The position numbers and the translations under genes are program-made. This document shows, piece after piece, positions 1 through 7,925 of a DNA stretch of 64,000 bases. The notes under the pieces are model-generated. The model was given only the letters and a program-made list of their open reading frames with translations. It was not told the origin of the DNA and ran no database searches. Origin of the DNA: Kitasatospora sp. MAP12-44 (lineage in GTDB: Bacteria > Actinomycetota > Actinomycetes > Streptomycetales > Streptomycetaceae); NCBI RefSeq assembly GCF_029892095.1, contig NZ_JARZAE010000004.1, positions 7,006,001-7,070,000 on the forward strand, written 5' to 3'. Each line of letters opens with the position of its first letter. The stretch's first letter is position 1.

Positions 1-300
1 AAGGGCTGGTCCCGTTGAGGACGAGGGCGGCGCGGGCGATGTCGCCGATGCGGGTCGGGCTGAGCGTGACGTGCTTGCTCGGACTGGCCCTTGGTAGTGG
101 TAGCCGGTGGCCTGGGAGGCGCCGGCGTTGCGGGCCGAGCAGTGCACGCAACCGCGGTCGCGGAAGCAGCGCAGCACCAGCACGGCCTGCCGAAACGGTC
201 CCAGCGTCCGGGGAGCGTCTGGGAGTTCCCCAGCAGGTGAGCGAGGAACTCCACCACATGGCGCGGGACGTCGAGCGTGGCGACATGGGTGACCAATGTG
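1..300 (-). pseudogene. Relic of an IS5-type (DDE) transposase gene
   Basis: Read on the minus strand from about 296, the translation contains VATLDVPRHVVEFLAHLL. This resembles the N-terminus of Streptomyces IS5/IS112-like transposases (TTLDVPR..VEFLA.LL). Further on, other frames give pieces resembling the FRQAVLVLRWFRDR and QATGYRY motifs, so frameshifts are present. Near the window start SPTRIGDIARAALVL resembles a transposase C-terminus. Most of the catalytic domain is therefore missing between about 60 and 100. I infer a dead, internally deleted insertion sequence running off the left edge. No inverted repeats or target duplication were seen. Confidence 0.5.
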
Positions 301-482
301 CAGCCTCTGGTTGCTACGGACATGATCTTGGCGGACCTGTCCTACCGGGGGCTTCACGAGATGGCTCGGTGCCCAGTGGATCTCAGAGCCGGGGCGTGCC
401 CTGCTGGCCGAATCCGCGGTCGGTCGCGCTTCCGACGCAGTACCGTGGCTCGGTGGATGAGATGCCAGCCCCGACGGCGGGT

Positions 483-780
483 ATGACGATCAGCGTTCGG
501 ATGCGCCAGGACGTAGTGATCGTCGATCCGGAGGGCAGCCGAGGACATCTGCGATGTCTATGACGCTGTGTGGGCTCTGCTGGACCGATTCGGTCGGCTC
601 GCAGCCGACGCACCAGCGTCCGCCGGACTCCCCGGCTAACGGATTCCGGACTGCCCGGACGGACTCTCACCTGCGGGCGAGTGCAAGCACATCGTGCTGA
701 ACGATCCGCAACCACTACAGGACTACGGCTGTTTCATGCCCGAGGGGTATGACCCGTTCGCCGTCCCGCCAGGGGTGTGA
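483..780 (+). pseudogene. Frameshifted remnant of a small conserved actinobacterial gene
   Basis: An ATG at 483 opens a frame reading MTISVRMRQDVVIVDPEG. It then loses sense, and a +1 frame continues as DICDVYDAVWALLDRFGRLA, followed by an in-frame TAA near 640. After the stop the same frame continues through HIVLNDPQPLQDYGCFMPEG and ends at TGA 778-780. The pieces read like one short acidic protein broken by a frameshift, a small deletion and a stop codon. I recognise the style of the family but cannot name a function. It sits between the transposase relic and the tRNA-like sequence, in keeping with a decayed zone. Confidence 0.4.
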
Positions 781-827
781 TGCCGTCCACCGCGACAGGC
801 TGCCTGACGTATGGGCCGGTCGACTTG

Positions 828-921
<94 letters not shown>

Positions 922-1015
922 GTGCTCCCGGTCCGGGCTTCCGCCTGTCCCGTTCACAGGAAGAACTGTGCCAGTCGGCGCTGATACCTGGCTGACCCCC
1001 ATCTGACGCGTTCCG

Positions 1016-2587
1016 TCAGTGCAGGCCGACGACCGGTGGTTCGTTGCTGGTGCCGTCTTCGGAGACGATGGTGAACCGGTTGCCGGCGGAGACTGAGAGG
1101 TCCACCGGCAGGTACGAGACGCCGCCGTTGATGCCCAGGCTCGTGGACCGGTGTCCCATGGCGACGTCGATCCGGGACAGTGTGTTCTGGGTCAGTGCCC
1201 AGATTCCGGTGCCGGCGGGATCAACCGCGAGGCCGATCGTCTGGTCGTCCAACCCCGCTGTCCACTGCTTGCTGCCGTCGGCGAGCGAGTAGGCGACCAG
1301 GCGACCGGTGGCGTTGCGGTTGATGCCGTTCTTCGACCGGCTGAAGGTGACGTCGTTCGGCTTCTCGGCCGGCACGATGAGCAGGTCACCGACGACCAGT
1401 GCGCTGTACAGCGGGCGGGCGGTGAAGGATGCGAACGAGTCGGTGGATCCGCCGAGGAGGATGTCCAGGTCGTACTCGTCACCGGAGACGGGAATCGAGG
1501 AACGCAGGTGGCCTGCTTGGTCGTAGCTGAGCACGGCGTGCGTACCGCGCTCGCCGTTCTCGTCGACCCACAGGGTGAGCGGGGCGGTGGAGAGCACGGC
1601 CAGGTCGTTCAGCCCGTTGGCGGTCGGCAGCGCGACCTGCGTCTGCTCCCTGCCGTCCTGCGCCGCCAGGGAGCGCAGCACCGGGGCGGCGGAGCCGCAA
1701 TCCGCGACGGTCACCACGGAGTTCGCGCCACCAGCGCCACCCGCGCCGCCACCACCAGCGCCACCCGCGACGCGCAGCGGTGTGCAGCCGGGGGCGGGGG
1801 CGCTGCGCCAGGCCGCCGAGCCGTTGGCCAGGTTCAGTGCGCGCCAGTCGGTGTTCTCCTGGAGGACGGCGCTGTCGCCCGCGATGGCGAGCACGCCGGC
1901 TGCGGCCGAGTCGCCGGAGCGGGCCGGCGCGTCCAGTTGGGCCGTCCAGCGGGCCGTGCCGCTCGACAGGTCGAGCGCGACCACGGCGGCGCACGGCTGG
2001 TCGAGGCCGGCGTGGCCGATCAACCCGATGCCGTGCCCGGTCTCGCGGCTCATCGCGCAGACGGAGTCCTCGCCGGGCGGAGTCCAACGCCAGGCGACCT
2101 CGCCGGTGGCGCTGCGGTACGCGACCACCTGGTCGGGACGGGCCCGGATCACGAGGTCACCGCTGGTCCAGCTGCCGACGGCGCGGACGTCCGTGGGCCG
2201 GTCGAGCGGAGCCTTCCAGCTGGGGCCCAGGCCCGCGCCGGCGAAGAGGACGAAGACGCCCAGGCCGACCAGCGCACCGACGGCGATCGAGGGCAGGCCC
2301 AGGCGCGGACGGATCAGCGCGACGACAAGACCGGCGCCGCTGACCATCAGTCCGAGGATGCTGATGAGCCCGAAGGCCTCGAGACTGACCCCTCCGTAGC
2401 CGTAGTCCGACCCGAGGAGCGAACCCAACCCGAGCGTCCCGAAGAAGGCGCCGAACAGTCCGCCGGTGATCACCAGCTTGACGTCCCCACCCTTGCTGAA
2501 CCACGCCCACACCGATCCGCCGGACCTGTCGGACCTGTCGGACCTGTCGGATCTATCGGTCCGGTCGCTCGGCTCCCCCGTCATCAC
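1016..2587 (-). CDS. Membrane-anchored PQQ-like beta-propeller protein
   Basis: The 523-residue protein starts with a cytoplasmic tail carrying Ser-Asp-Arg triplet repeats (about residues 7-22). Three or so hydrophobic segments follow (about 37-60, 69-92 and 98-121). The rest is an extracytoplasmic domain with PQQ/quinoprotein-type blade signatures such as GEVAWRW, GTARWTA, GSAAW and GSKQWTAG. These blades form beta-propellers. No dehydrogenase catalytic residues are recognised, so a binding or scaffold role outside the membrane is more likely than an enzyme. It stands alone, about 165 nt from the ferredoxin on the same strand. The tail repeats are encoded by a 9-bp tandem repeat. Substrate or partner is unknown. 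Confidence 0.7.
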   Translation of the reverse strand: MMTGEPSDRTDRSDRSDRSDRSGGSVWAWFSKGGDVKLVITGGLFGAFFGTLGLGSLLGSDYGYGGVSLEAFGLISILGLMVSGAGLVVALIRPRLGLPSIAVGALVGLGVFVLFAGAGLGPSWKAPLDRPTDVRAVGSWTSGDLVIRARPDQVVAYRSATGEVAWRWTPPGEDSVCAMSRETGHGIGLIGHAGLDQPCAAVVALDLSSGTARWTAQLDAPARSGDSAAAGVLAIAGDSAVLQENTDWRALNLANGSAAWRSAPAPGCTPLRVAGGAGGGGAGGAGGANSVVTVADCGSAAPVLRSLAAQDGREQTQVALPTANGLNDLAVLSTAPLTLWVDENGERGTHAVLSYDQAGHLRSSIPVSGDEYDLDILLGGSTDSFASFTARPLYSALVVGDLLIVPAEKPNDVTFSRSKNGINRNATGRLVAYSLADGSKQWTAGLDDQTIGLAVDPAGTGIWALTQNTLSRIDVAMGHRSTSLGINGGVSYLPVDLSVSAGNRFTIVSEDGTSNEPPVVGLH

Positions 2588-2752
2588 TGCTCACACCCCC
2601 GGGACACGTCGGCCGCCCGGTGGCGCCGACCTCGGATGATCATGGCAGAGTCCGTCAAGATCCGTAAGAGGGTGGGGTGTTGGCAGCGCGGTGCGGACGC
2701 GGCCCTGCGGAGCAGGCCCGCGCCCGCCGGTTCTCGCGAGGTTCCGGCTGGG

Positions 2753-2944
2753 CTACTCGTCCATGGTGATGGCCTGGACCGGGCAGCTGCGGACCGCCTC
2801 GCGGGCCAGCGGGTCGCCGGCGCCGTCCTCCTTACCGGGGATCAGGGTGCCGAAGCCGTCGTCGTCCTGGGTGAACACCCCGGGCGCGATCAGTGCGCAC
2901 TGTCCAGCGCCGATGCACGTGTCCGAATCAATTGTGATCTTCAT
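2753..2944 (-). CDS. 3Fe-4S ferredoxin (P450-partner type)
   Basis: This 63-residue acidic protein has Cys10, Cys16 and Cys54 in the pattern C-I-G-A-G-Q-C ... S-C-P. The position that would hold the fourth cysteine of a 4Fe-4S cluster is Ala13. That layout marks the single-[3Fe-4S] ferredoxins that pass electrons to cytochrome P450s and related oxygenases in actinomycetes. The ATG at 2944 follows GGGAG at good spacing. No P450 gene lies in the window. The iron-dependent hydrolase and reductase genes begin 240 nt away in the opposite direction, so a shared redox role is possible but unproven. Confidence 0.88.
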   Translation of the reverse strand: MKITIDSDTCIGAGQCALIAPGVFTQDDDGFGTLIPGKEDGAGDPLAREAVRSCPVQAITMDE

Positions 2945-3184
2945 CTGTGAACTCCCATCCGGTGACGTCGGTCCCGGCTGCGGAAAACGATCAGTCCGGG
3001 ACCATCGGAGTCTAGGGAGCCGAGTGATGGGCCGTCAGGGGATTGGTGTGATCAACGCCGGCGATGGGGTCCATTCGCGCTATTAGACTAGTTGTCGATA
3101 AGAATGGCCGAAACCCTTGTGGAGCGTCGTACCCGCCAGTAGTTTGAACTGCGCCCATCACCCCCGCAGGTCAGGAGGGTCCCC

Positions 3185-4072
3185 ATGTCCGGTACCGCCC
3201 ACGAGGTGCACGACAACCTCGTGCTGGAACCGCGCGACGTGCAGTTCGACTGGTCGCGGCTTCCGCTGCACTGGATCCCGGACGAGCCGTTCGCCACCCA
3301 CACCATCAACGTGCTGCACCTGCTGCTCCCCGAGGGCGAGCGGTGGTTCATCCGGGTCTTCAAGGAGGCCCTGCCGATGATCAGGGACGAGCAGCTGCGC
3401 GAGGAGGTGCTCGGCTTCATCGGCCAGGAGTCAATCCACGCCGAGGCGCACCAGGGGGTGCTGGAGCACCTGATGACGCAGGGGCTCGACCCGCGGCCGT
3501 ACGTACGGCAGATCAGCTGGCTCTTCCAGCGGGTGCTCGGCGAGAAGCCGGGGCTCAGCGCCCGCCAGCGGCGGGAGAACATCATCGAGCGGGTGGCCTT
3601 CGTGGCCGCGATCGAGCACTTCACCGCGTTCCTCGGCGACTGGGCGCTCAACTCGCCCGGCCTGGACCGCGCGAAGGCCGACCCCACGATGCTGGACCTG
3701 CTGCGCTGGCACGGCGCGGAGGAGGTCGAGCACCGCAGTGTGGCGTACGACCTGATGGTCCACCTGGACCCGGGCTATCTGCGCCGGGTGCGCGGCATGC
3801 TGGTCTCCGGACCGCTGCTGGTGCACCTGTGGGTCCGCGGGGTGCGCTTCCTGCTGGCGGCCGATCCCACGCTGGACGGGCGGATCAGGCCCAGCTGGCG
3901 CGAGGCGCACGCGACCGCGCGGCGCGGGATGCTGCCCGACCCGGTGCGCTCGCTGCGCTCCGGTCTGCGCTACCTCAAGCGCGGCTACCATCCCACCCAG
4001 GAAGGATCCAGCGCCCAGGCGCTGAGCTACCTCGCCACCTCCCCGGCCGCCCGTGCCGCCGTTGCCCGCTGA
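3185..4072 (+). CDS. Predicted metal-dependent hydrolase (PF10118, ferritin-like diiron)
   Basis: The 295-residue protein matches the 'predicted metal-dependent hydrolase' family, all-alpha ferritin-like proteins. Candidate metal ligands are the QESIHAEAH segment (Glu82, His85, His89), Glu144-His145, and the EEVEH segment (Glu179 to His183), spaced as in a four-helix diiron site. The start follows CAGGAGGG. It is the first gene of a compact operon. The next gene, a flavin/2Fe-2S reductase, starts about 20 nt downstream, and this pairing is common in actinobacteria. I infer that the reductase feeds electrons to this diiron protein. The substrate is unknown, and 'hydrolase' may be a misnomer for an oxygenase or desaturase-like enzyme. 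Confidence 0.8.
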   Translation: MSGTAHEVHDNLVLEPRDVQFDWSRLPLHWIPDEPFATHTINVLHLLLPEGERWFIRVFKEALPMIRDEQLREEVLGFIGQESIHAEAHQGVLEHLMTQGLDPRPYVRQISWLFQRVLGEKPGLSARQRRENIIERVAFVAAIEHFTAFLGDWALNSPGLDRAKADPTMLDLLRWHGAEEVEHRSVAYDLMVHLDPGYLRRVRGMLVSGPLLVHLWVRGVRFLLAADPTLDGRIRPSWREAHATARRGMLPDPVRSLRSGLRYLKRGYHPTQEGSSAQALSYLATSPAARAAVAR

Positions 4073-4091
4073 GCCCCGGAGCGCCCGATCC

Positions 4092-5168
4092 ATGGACCTC
4101 ACCACTGCGCCCGGCGACCTCTACGGCCGCCCGCGGCTGGACCGCTTCATGCGCGGTCTCACCGCCTTCGGCGACCACTACACCCCCGCGTTGGGCCGCC
4201 CGCTGCTGCGCCGCAACCCCCGCCGGCCCGAGCCGCTGGGCGGGCTGCCGCTCACCCTGGCGGTCACCGGGCACCGCCAGGTCGCCGAGGACGTGGTCGA
4301 ACTGCGGCTGGCCGACCCGGCCGGCGGCCCGCTGCCCGCCTGGCAGCCTGGTGCGCACCTGCGCCTGACCCTGCCCTCCGGGCGCGAGCGGCACTACTCG
4401 CTCTGCGGCGACCCCGCCGACCGCGCCACCTACCGGATCGCCGTGCGCCGGCTCGCCGAGGGCGGCGGCGGCTCCGTCGAGATCCACGACGAACTGCACG
4501 TCGGCGCCCGGCTCACCGTGCGGCGCCCGCGCAACGGCTTCCCGTTCTGCGGCGAGCCGAAGCTGCTGCTGCTGGCCGGCGGGATCGGCATCACCCCGTT
4601 GCTGCCGATCGCCCGCGAGGCCCAGCGGCGCGGCCTGGACTGGCAGCTGCGCTACGCCGGGCGCAGCGAGGCGAGCATGCCGTTCGTCGAGGAGCTGCGC
4701 GCACTGGCCCCCGAGCGGGTCAGCCTGCTGGTCAGCGAAGTGCCCACCGGTGCCCAGCTGTTGGAACGTGCCAGGCCGGGCAGTGCCGTGTACTGCTGCG
4801 GCCCGGCCCCGATGCTCGCCGCGGTCCAGCGGGCGATGGACGCCTCGCCCGCCACCGCCCTGCACTTCGAGCGCTTCGCCGCCGCGCCGATCACCGACGG
4901 GAAGCCGTTCACCGTCCAACTCGGTGCGGACGGGCCCACCTTGGACGTCCCGGCGGACCGCTCGGCGCTGGACGTGCTGCGCGCGGCCCGCCCCGACCTG
5001 CCGTACTCCTGCCACCAGGGCTTCTGCGGCACCTGCCGCGTGCAGCTGCTGGCCGGCACCCCCGAACACCGCGACCGCCGGCTGACCGCCGAGGAGCGGG
5101 CGGACGGCGCCCTGCTGCCCTGCGTCTCCCGGGCCGCCGAAGGCGACCATCTCGTCCTGGACCTGTGA
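4092..5168 (+). CDS. PDR/VanB-type oxidoreductase (flavin, NAD and 2Fe-2S domains)
   Basis: This 358-residue reductase has an N-terminal tail, a flavin-binding barrel (RHYSLCGDP), an NAD(P)-binding domain (LLLAGGIGITPLLP, YCCGPAPML) and a C-terminal plant-type 2Fe-2S domain. The last carries CHQGFCGTC and a fourth Cys in LLPCVSR. It transfers electrons from NAD(P)H through flavin and the cluster to an oxygenase. The ATG at 4092 is preferred over an in-frame ATG at 4053, because the latter overlaps the upstream gene and lacks a ribosome binding site. Its partner is probably the upstream diiron-type protein. Its stop lies in a 15-bp tandem repeat that also carries the next gene's ribosome binding site. 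Confidence 0.87.
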   Translation: MDLTTAPGDLYGRPRLDRFMRGLTAFGDHYTPALGRPLLRRNPRRPEPLGGLPLTLAVTGHRQVAEDVVELRLADPAGGPLPAWQPGAHLRLTLPSGRERHYSLCGDPADRATYRIAVRRLAEGGGGSVEIHDELHVGARLTVRRPRNGFPFCGEPKLLLLAGGIGITPLLPIAREAQRRGLDWQLRYAGRSEASMPFVEELRALAPERVSLLVSEVPTGAQLLERARPGSAVYCCGPAPMLAAVQRAMDASPATALHFERFAAAPITDGKPFTVQLGADGPTLDVPADRSALDVLRAARPDLPYSCHQGFCGTCRVQLLAGTPEHRDRRLTAEERADGALLPCVSRAAEGDHLVLDL

Positions 5169-5188
5169 GGAGTGGACCTGTGAGGAGT
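5159..5188 (+). repeat. 15-bp tandem duplication at a gene junction
   Basis: GGACCTGTGAGGAGT occurs twice in direct succession (5159-5173 and 5174-5188). It spans the stop codon of the reductase gene and duplicates a GTG codon and a GAGGAG ribosome binding site ahead of the M24 gene. The unit is a multiple of three, so the downstream frame is unaffected. Confidence 0.9.
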
Positions 5189-5194
5189 GCTTCC

Positions 5195-6040
5195 GTGCCG
5201 ACGATTCCGACGTTTCCGTTCAGTACCCAGGATCTCGACCGCTTCCGCGAAGTCCAGCAACTCGCCTACCGCTGCGCCGAGACGGTCGCCGCCTGGATCG
5301 AACCGGGGGTGACCGAGCGGCAGGCCACCGCCAAGCTGCGGCACTGCCTGGTGGCCGAGGGGGTGCAGGACTTCTTCCACATCCCGTTCGCCTGGTTCGG
5401 CGACCGGACGGCGTTCCGGCACTTCCACACCCCGCTGCAGTTCTTCGCCGGCGGCCGGGTGCTGCGCGAGGGCATGCCGTACGTGCTGGACTGCGCGCCG
5501 GTGGTGGACGGCTACACCGCCGACATCGGCTACGGCGGCAAGGTCGGCGACAACCCGGTCTGGGACCGGCTGGCGCTGGACCTCCAGGTCTACCGGGAGC
5601 TGATCCTGCGCGAGGTGCGCGCCCGCAAGCCGCTGAGCGAGGTCTACGCGGCCGTGGACGCGCAGATCGCCGCGCACGGCTACGACAACCGCCACCAGGT
5701 CTACCCCGGGCGGGTGATCGGCCACCAGGTGACCCGCACGGTCAGCCGCGGGCCGGCCGGGGTCAACCTGCTGGGCTTCGGCGTACGCACCCTGCAGACG
5801 CTCGGCCGGGAGCTCATCAGCGAGCGCCTGCACGGGCGTTCACCGCTCTGGGCGGACGGCCGGTCCTCCCGCCACGCGCCCACCCCGGGCCTGTGGGCGG
5901 TCGAGCCGCACATCGGTTTCCGTGAGGTCGGCATCAAGTTCGAGGAGCTGCTGGTGGTCACCGACGACGACGCCTACTGGCTCGACGACGACCTGCCGCA
6001 CGTGCGGCGCTGGAACACCCTTGCGGAGGCAGCCCGATGA
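5195..6040 (+). CDS. M24 family metallopeptidase-like protein
   Basis: The 281-residue protein has the pita-bread fold of creatinase/aminopeptidase (M24) enzymes. Likely ligands are the Asp of VLDCAP, the Asp of YTADIGYGG, the His of IGHQV, the Glu of VEPHIG and the Glu of KFEELLVV. GTG at 5195 has GAGGAG 8 nt upstream. In-frame GTGs at 5165 and 5180 are alternatives created by the tandem duplication. It is third in the operon, and its stop overlaps the next start by ATGA. Whether it cleaves a peptide bond or another C-N bond cannot be told from sequence. Its company of redox enzymes suggests a small-molecule pathway. Confidence 0.78.
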   Translation: MPTIPTFPFSTQDLDRFREVQQLAYRCAETVAAWIEPGVTERQATAKLRHCLVAEGVQDFFHIPFAWFGDRTAFRHFHTPLQFFAGGRVLREGMPYVLDCAPVVDGYTADIGYGGKVGDNPVWDRLALDLQVYRELILREVRARKPLSEVYAAVDAQIAAHGYDNRHQVYPGRVIGHQVTRTVSRGPAGVNLLGFGVRTLQTLGRELISERLHGRSPLWADGRSSRHAPTPGLWAVEPHIGFREVGIKFEELLVVTDDDAYWLDDDLPHVRRWNTLAEAAR

Positions 6041-7776
6041 CCCAGCACGCCACGCCCCAGCACGCCACCCGCCGCCGGACCGTGCACTCGGCGGGCCTCG
6101 CCCTGGCCGTCTTCGAGCAGGGCGACCCGGCCGCGCCGACCGTGCTGCTGGTGCACGGCTACCCCGACACCCACCGGGTCTGGGACGACGTCGCCGCCGA
6201 CCTGGCCGCCGACCACCACGTGGTGCGCTACGACGTGCGCGGCGCGGGGGAGTCGGGGGTGCCGGCCCGGCGCGAGGACTACCGCCTGGAGCTGCTGGCG
6301 GCCGACCTCTTCGCGGTGGCCGACGCCGTCAGCCCGGACCGCCCGGTGCACGTGGTCGCCCACGACTGGGGCTCGCTGCAGTCCTGGGAGGCCGTCACCG
6401 AGCCCGGCTCCGAGCGGCGACTGGCCTCCTACACCACGATGTCCGGGCCGTGCCTGGACCACATGGGCTTCTGGATCCGCCACCGGCTGCGCCGGCCGAC
6501 CCCGCGCCACCTGCGCCAACTCCTGGTCCAGGGCGCACACTCCTGGTACATCACCGCCTTCCACCTGCCCTTCCTGGCGCCGGCGACCTGGCGCTTCGGG
6601 CTGGCCCGGGCCTGGCCTCGGGTGCTGCGCGACCTGGAGGCGGTCACCCCACGCCCGGACCATCCGCAGCAGACGCTCCGTCAGGATGCGGTGCGGGGAA
6701 TCGAGTTGTACCGCGCCAATATGCGGCCGCGACTGCGCGAGCCGCGCGAGCGGCCCACCCGGGTGCCGGTGCAGCTGATCACGCTGACCCGGGACCGCTA
6801 CGTCAGCGGCTTCCTCTCCGAGGGGCTGGAGCGCTGGGTGCCGCGACTCACCAGGCGCGAGGTGCGGGCCACCCACTGGTCCGCGTTGCTGGAGAAGGGA
6901 ACCGTAGTGGCCGGGATGGTAAGGGAGTTCGCCGAGCAGATCGAGTCCGGCGGTGAACCGGCTCGCCAGGAAGGGCAGTTGGTGGTCGTCACCGGTGGCG
7001 GCAGCGGCATCGGCCGGGCCACCGCGCTGGCCTTCGCCGAGCAGGGCGCCCGGGTGGTGGTCTGCGACCTCGACCTCACCGCCGCCCAGCGCACCGCCGA
7101 ACTCGCCTCGCTGCTGGGCCCGGTGGCCACCGCCTACCAGGTCGACGTGAGCGACGGCCCGGCGATGGACGCGTTCGCCGGGATCGTGGCGGCCGCGCAC
7201 GGGGTGCCGGACGTCCTGGTGAACAACGCCGGGATCGGCCACTCGGGGACCTTCCTGCAGACCACCGAGAAGGAGTGGCAGCGGGTCCTGGACGTCAACC
7301 TCTGGGGGGTGATCCACGGTTGCCGGGCGTTCGGCACGCTGATGGCCGAGCGCGGCGAGGGCGGGCACATCGTCAACCTGGCCTCGGCGGCGGCCTATCT
7401 GCCCTCCAAGATGCTGGCCGCCTACGCCACCAGCAAGGCCGCCGTGCTGATGCTCTCCGACTGCCTGCGCGCCGAACTGGCCCCGACCGGGATCGGGGTG
7501 AGCGCGATCTGCCCCGGCATCGTCAACACCAACATCACCCGGACCTCCACCTTCTCCGGCCTGTCGGCCGCCGAGCAGGCCGCCAAGCAGGCGCGGGCCT
7601 CCAAGCTCTACGCCCGCCGGGGGTTCCCGCCGGAGAAGGTCGCCGCCGAGATCGTCCGCGCGGTGCGCACCCGTCAGGCGGTCGTCCCGGTCACCTTCGA
7701 GGCCAAGGCGGCCCGGCTGCTCGGCCGGATCTCACCCGGCCTGCTCCGGCTGGCCGCCCGCCTCGACCTGGGCTGA
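6037..7776 (+). CDS. Alpha/beta hydrolase-SDR fusion (EphD-like)
   Basis: This 579-residue protein joins two enzymes. Residues about 15-300 form an alpha/beta hydrolase of epoxide-hydrolase type: nucleophile Asp in AHDWGS, oxyanion region VHGYPDT, and a likely base in ATHWSALLEKG. Residues about 305-579 form a short-chain dehydrogenase with GGGSGIGRA, NNAG, a catalytic Ser in NLASAA and YATSK. The same architecture and length (about 590) is known for mycobacterial EphD, where it is linked to mycolate metabolism. Streptomycetes make no mycolates, so the substrate here must differ. It overlaps the M24 gene by 4 nt and is last in the operon. Confidence 0.85.
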   Translation: MTQHATPQHATRRRTVHSAGLALAVFEQGDPAAPTVLLVHGYPDTHRVWDDVAADLAADHHVVRYDVRGAGESGVPARREDYRLELLAADLFAVADAVSPDRPVHVVAHDWGSLQSWEAVTEPGSERRLASYTTMSGPCLDHMGFWIRHRLRRPTPRHLRQLLVQGAHSWYITAFHLPFLAPATWRFGLARAWPRVLRDLEAVTPRPDHPQQTLRQDAVRGIELYRANMRPRLREPRERPTRVPVQLITLTRDRYVSGFLSEGLERWVPRLTRREVRATHWSALLEKGTVVAGMVREFAEQIESGGEPARQEGQLVVVTGGGSGIGRATALAFAEQGARVVVCDLDLTAAQRTAELASLLGPVATAYQVDVSDGPAMDAFAGIVAAAHGVPDVLVNNAGIGHSGTFLQTTEKEWQRVLDVNLWGVIHGCRAFGTLMAERGEGGHIVNLASAAAYLPSKMLAAYATSKAAVLMLSDCLRAELAPTGIGVSAICPGIVNTNITRTSTFSGLSAAEQAAKQARASKLYARRGFPPEKVAAEIVRAVRTRQAVVPVTFEAKAARLLGRISPGLLRLAARLDLG

Positions 7777-7925
7777 GTCGGCCGAGTATTTCGCTATCCT
7801 CAAATAATGCTCAAGTATTCGCCGTGGTGATGTTGTTGGGAATCGGCGGGGTTACGGAATTCGAATATTCGGGTTATCTTTCCTGGCGTTGCAATGCCGT
7901 CACGCAGGAAGGTCAGCAGAAGGCC
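7777..7925 (+). promoter_or_regulatory. AT-rich promoter/leader region of the permease gene
   Basis: This 149-bp gap is much richer in A+T than its surroundings, with several TATTCG-type words (AGTATTTCG, AAGTATTCG, GAATATTCGG). A ribosome binding site (GAAGG) sits just before the ATG at 7926. It probably holds the permease promoter. No defined operator was identified. Confidence 0.4.

Noticed and set aside
15..563. 182-codon plus-strand open frame at the left edge
   Set aside because: It covers the transposase relic in antisense and then part of the small pseudogene in frame by chance, and has no coding signature of its own.
1151..2950. 599-codon open frame antisense to the PQQ-propeller gene and ferredoxin
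   Set aside because: It spans two real genes and the gap between them on the other strand, and shows no recognisable fold.
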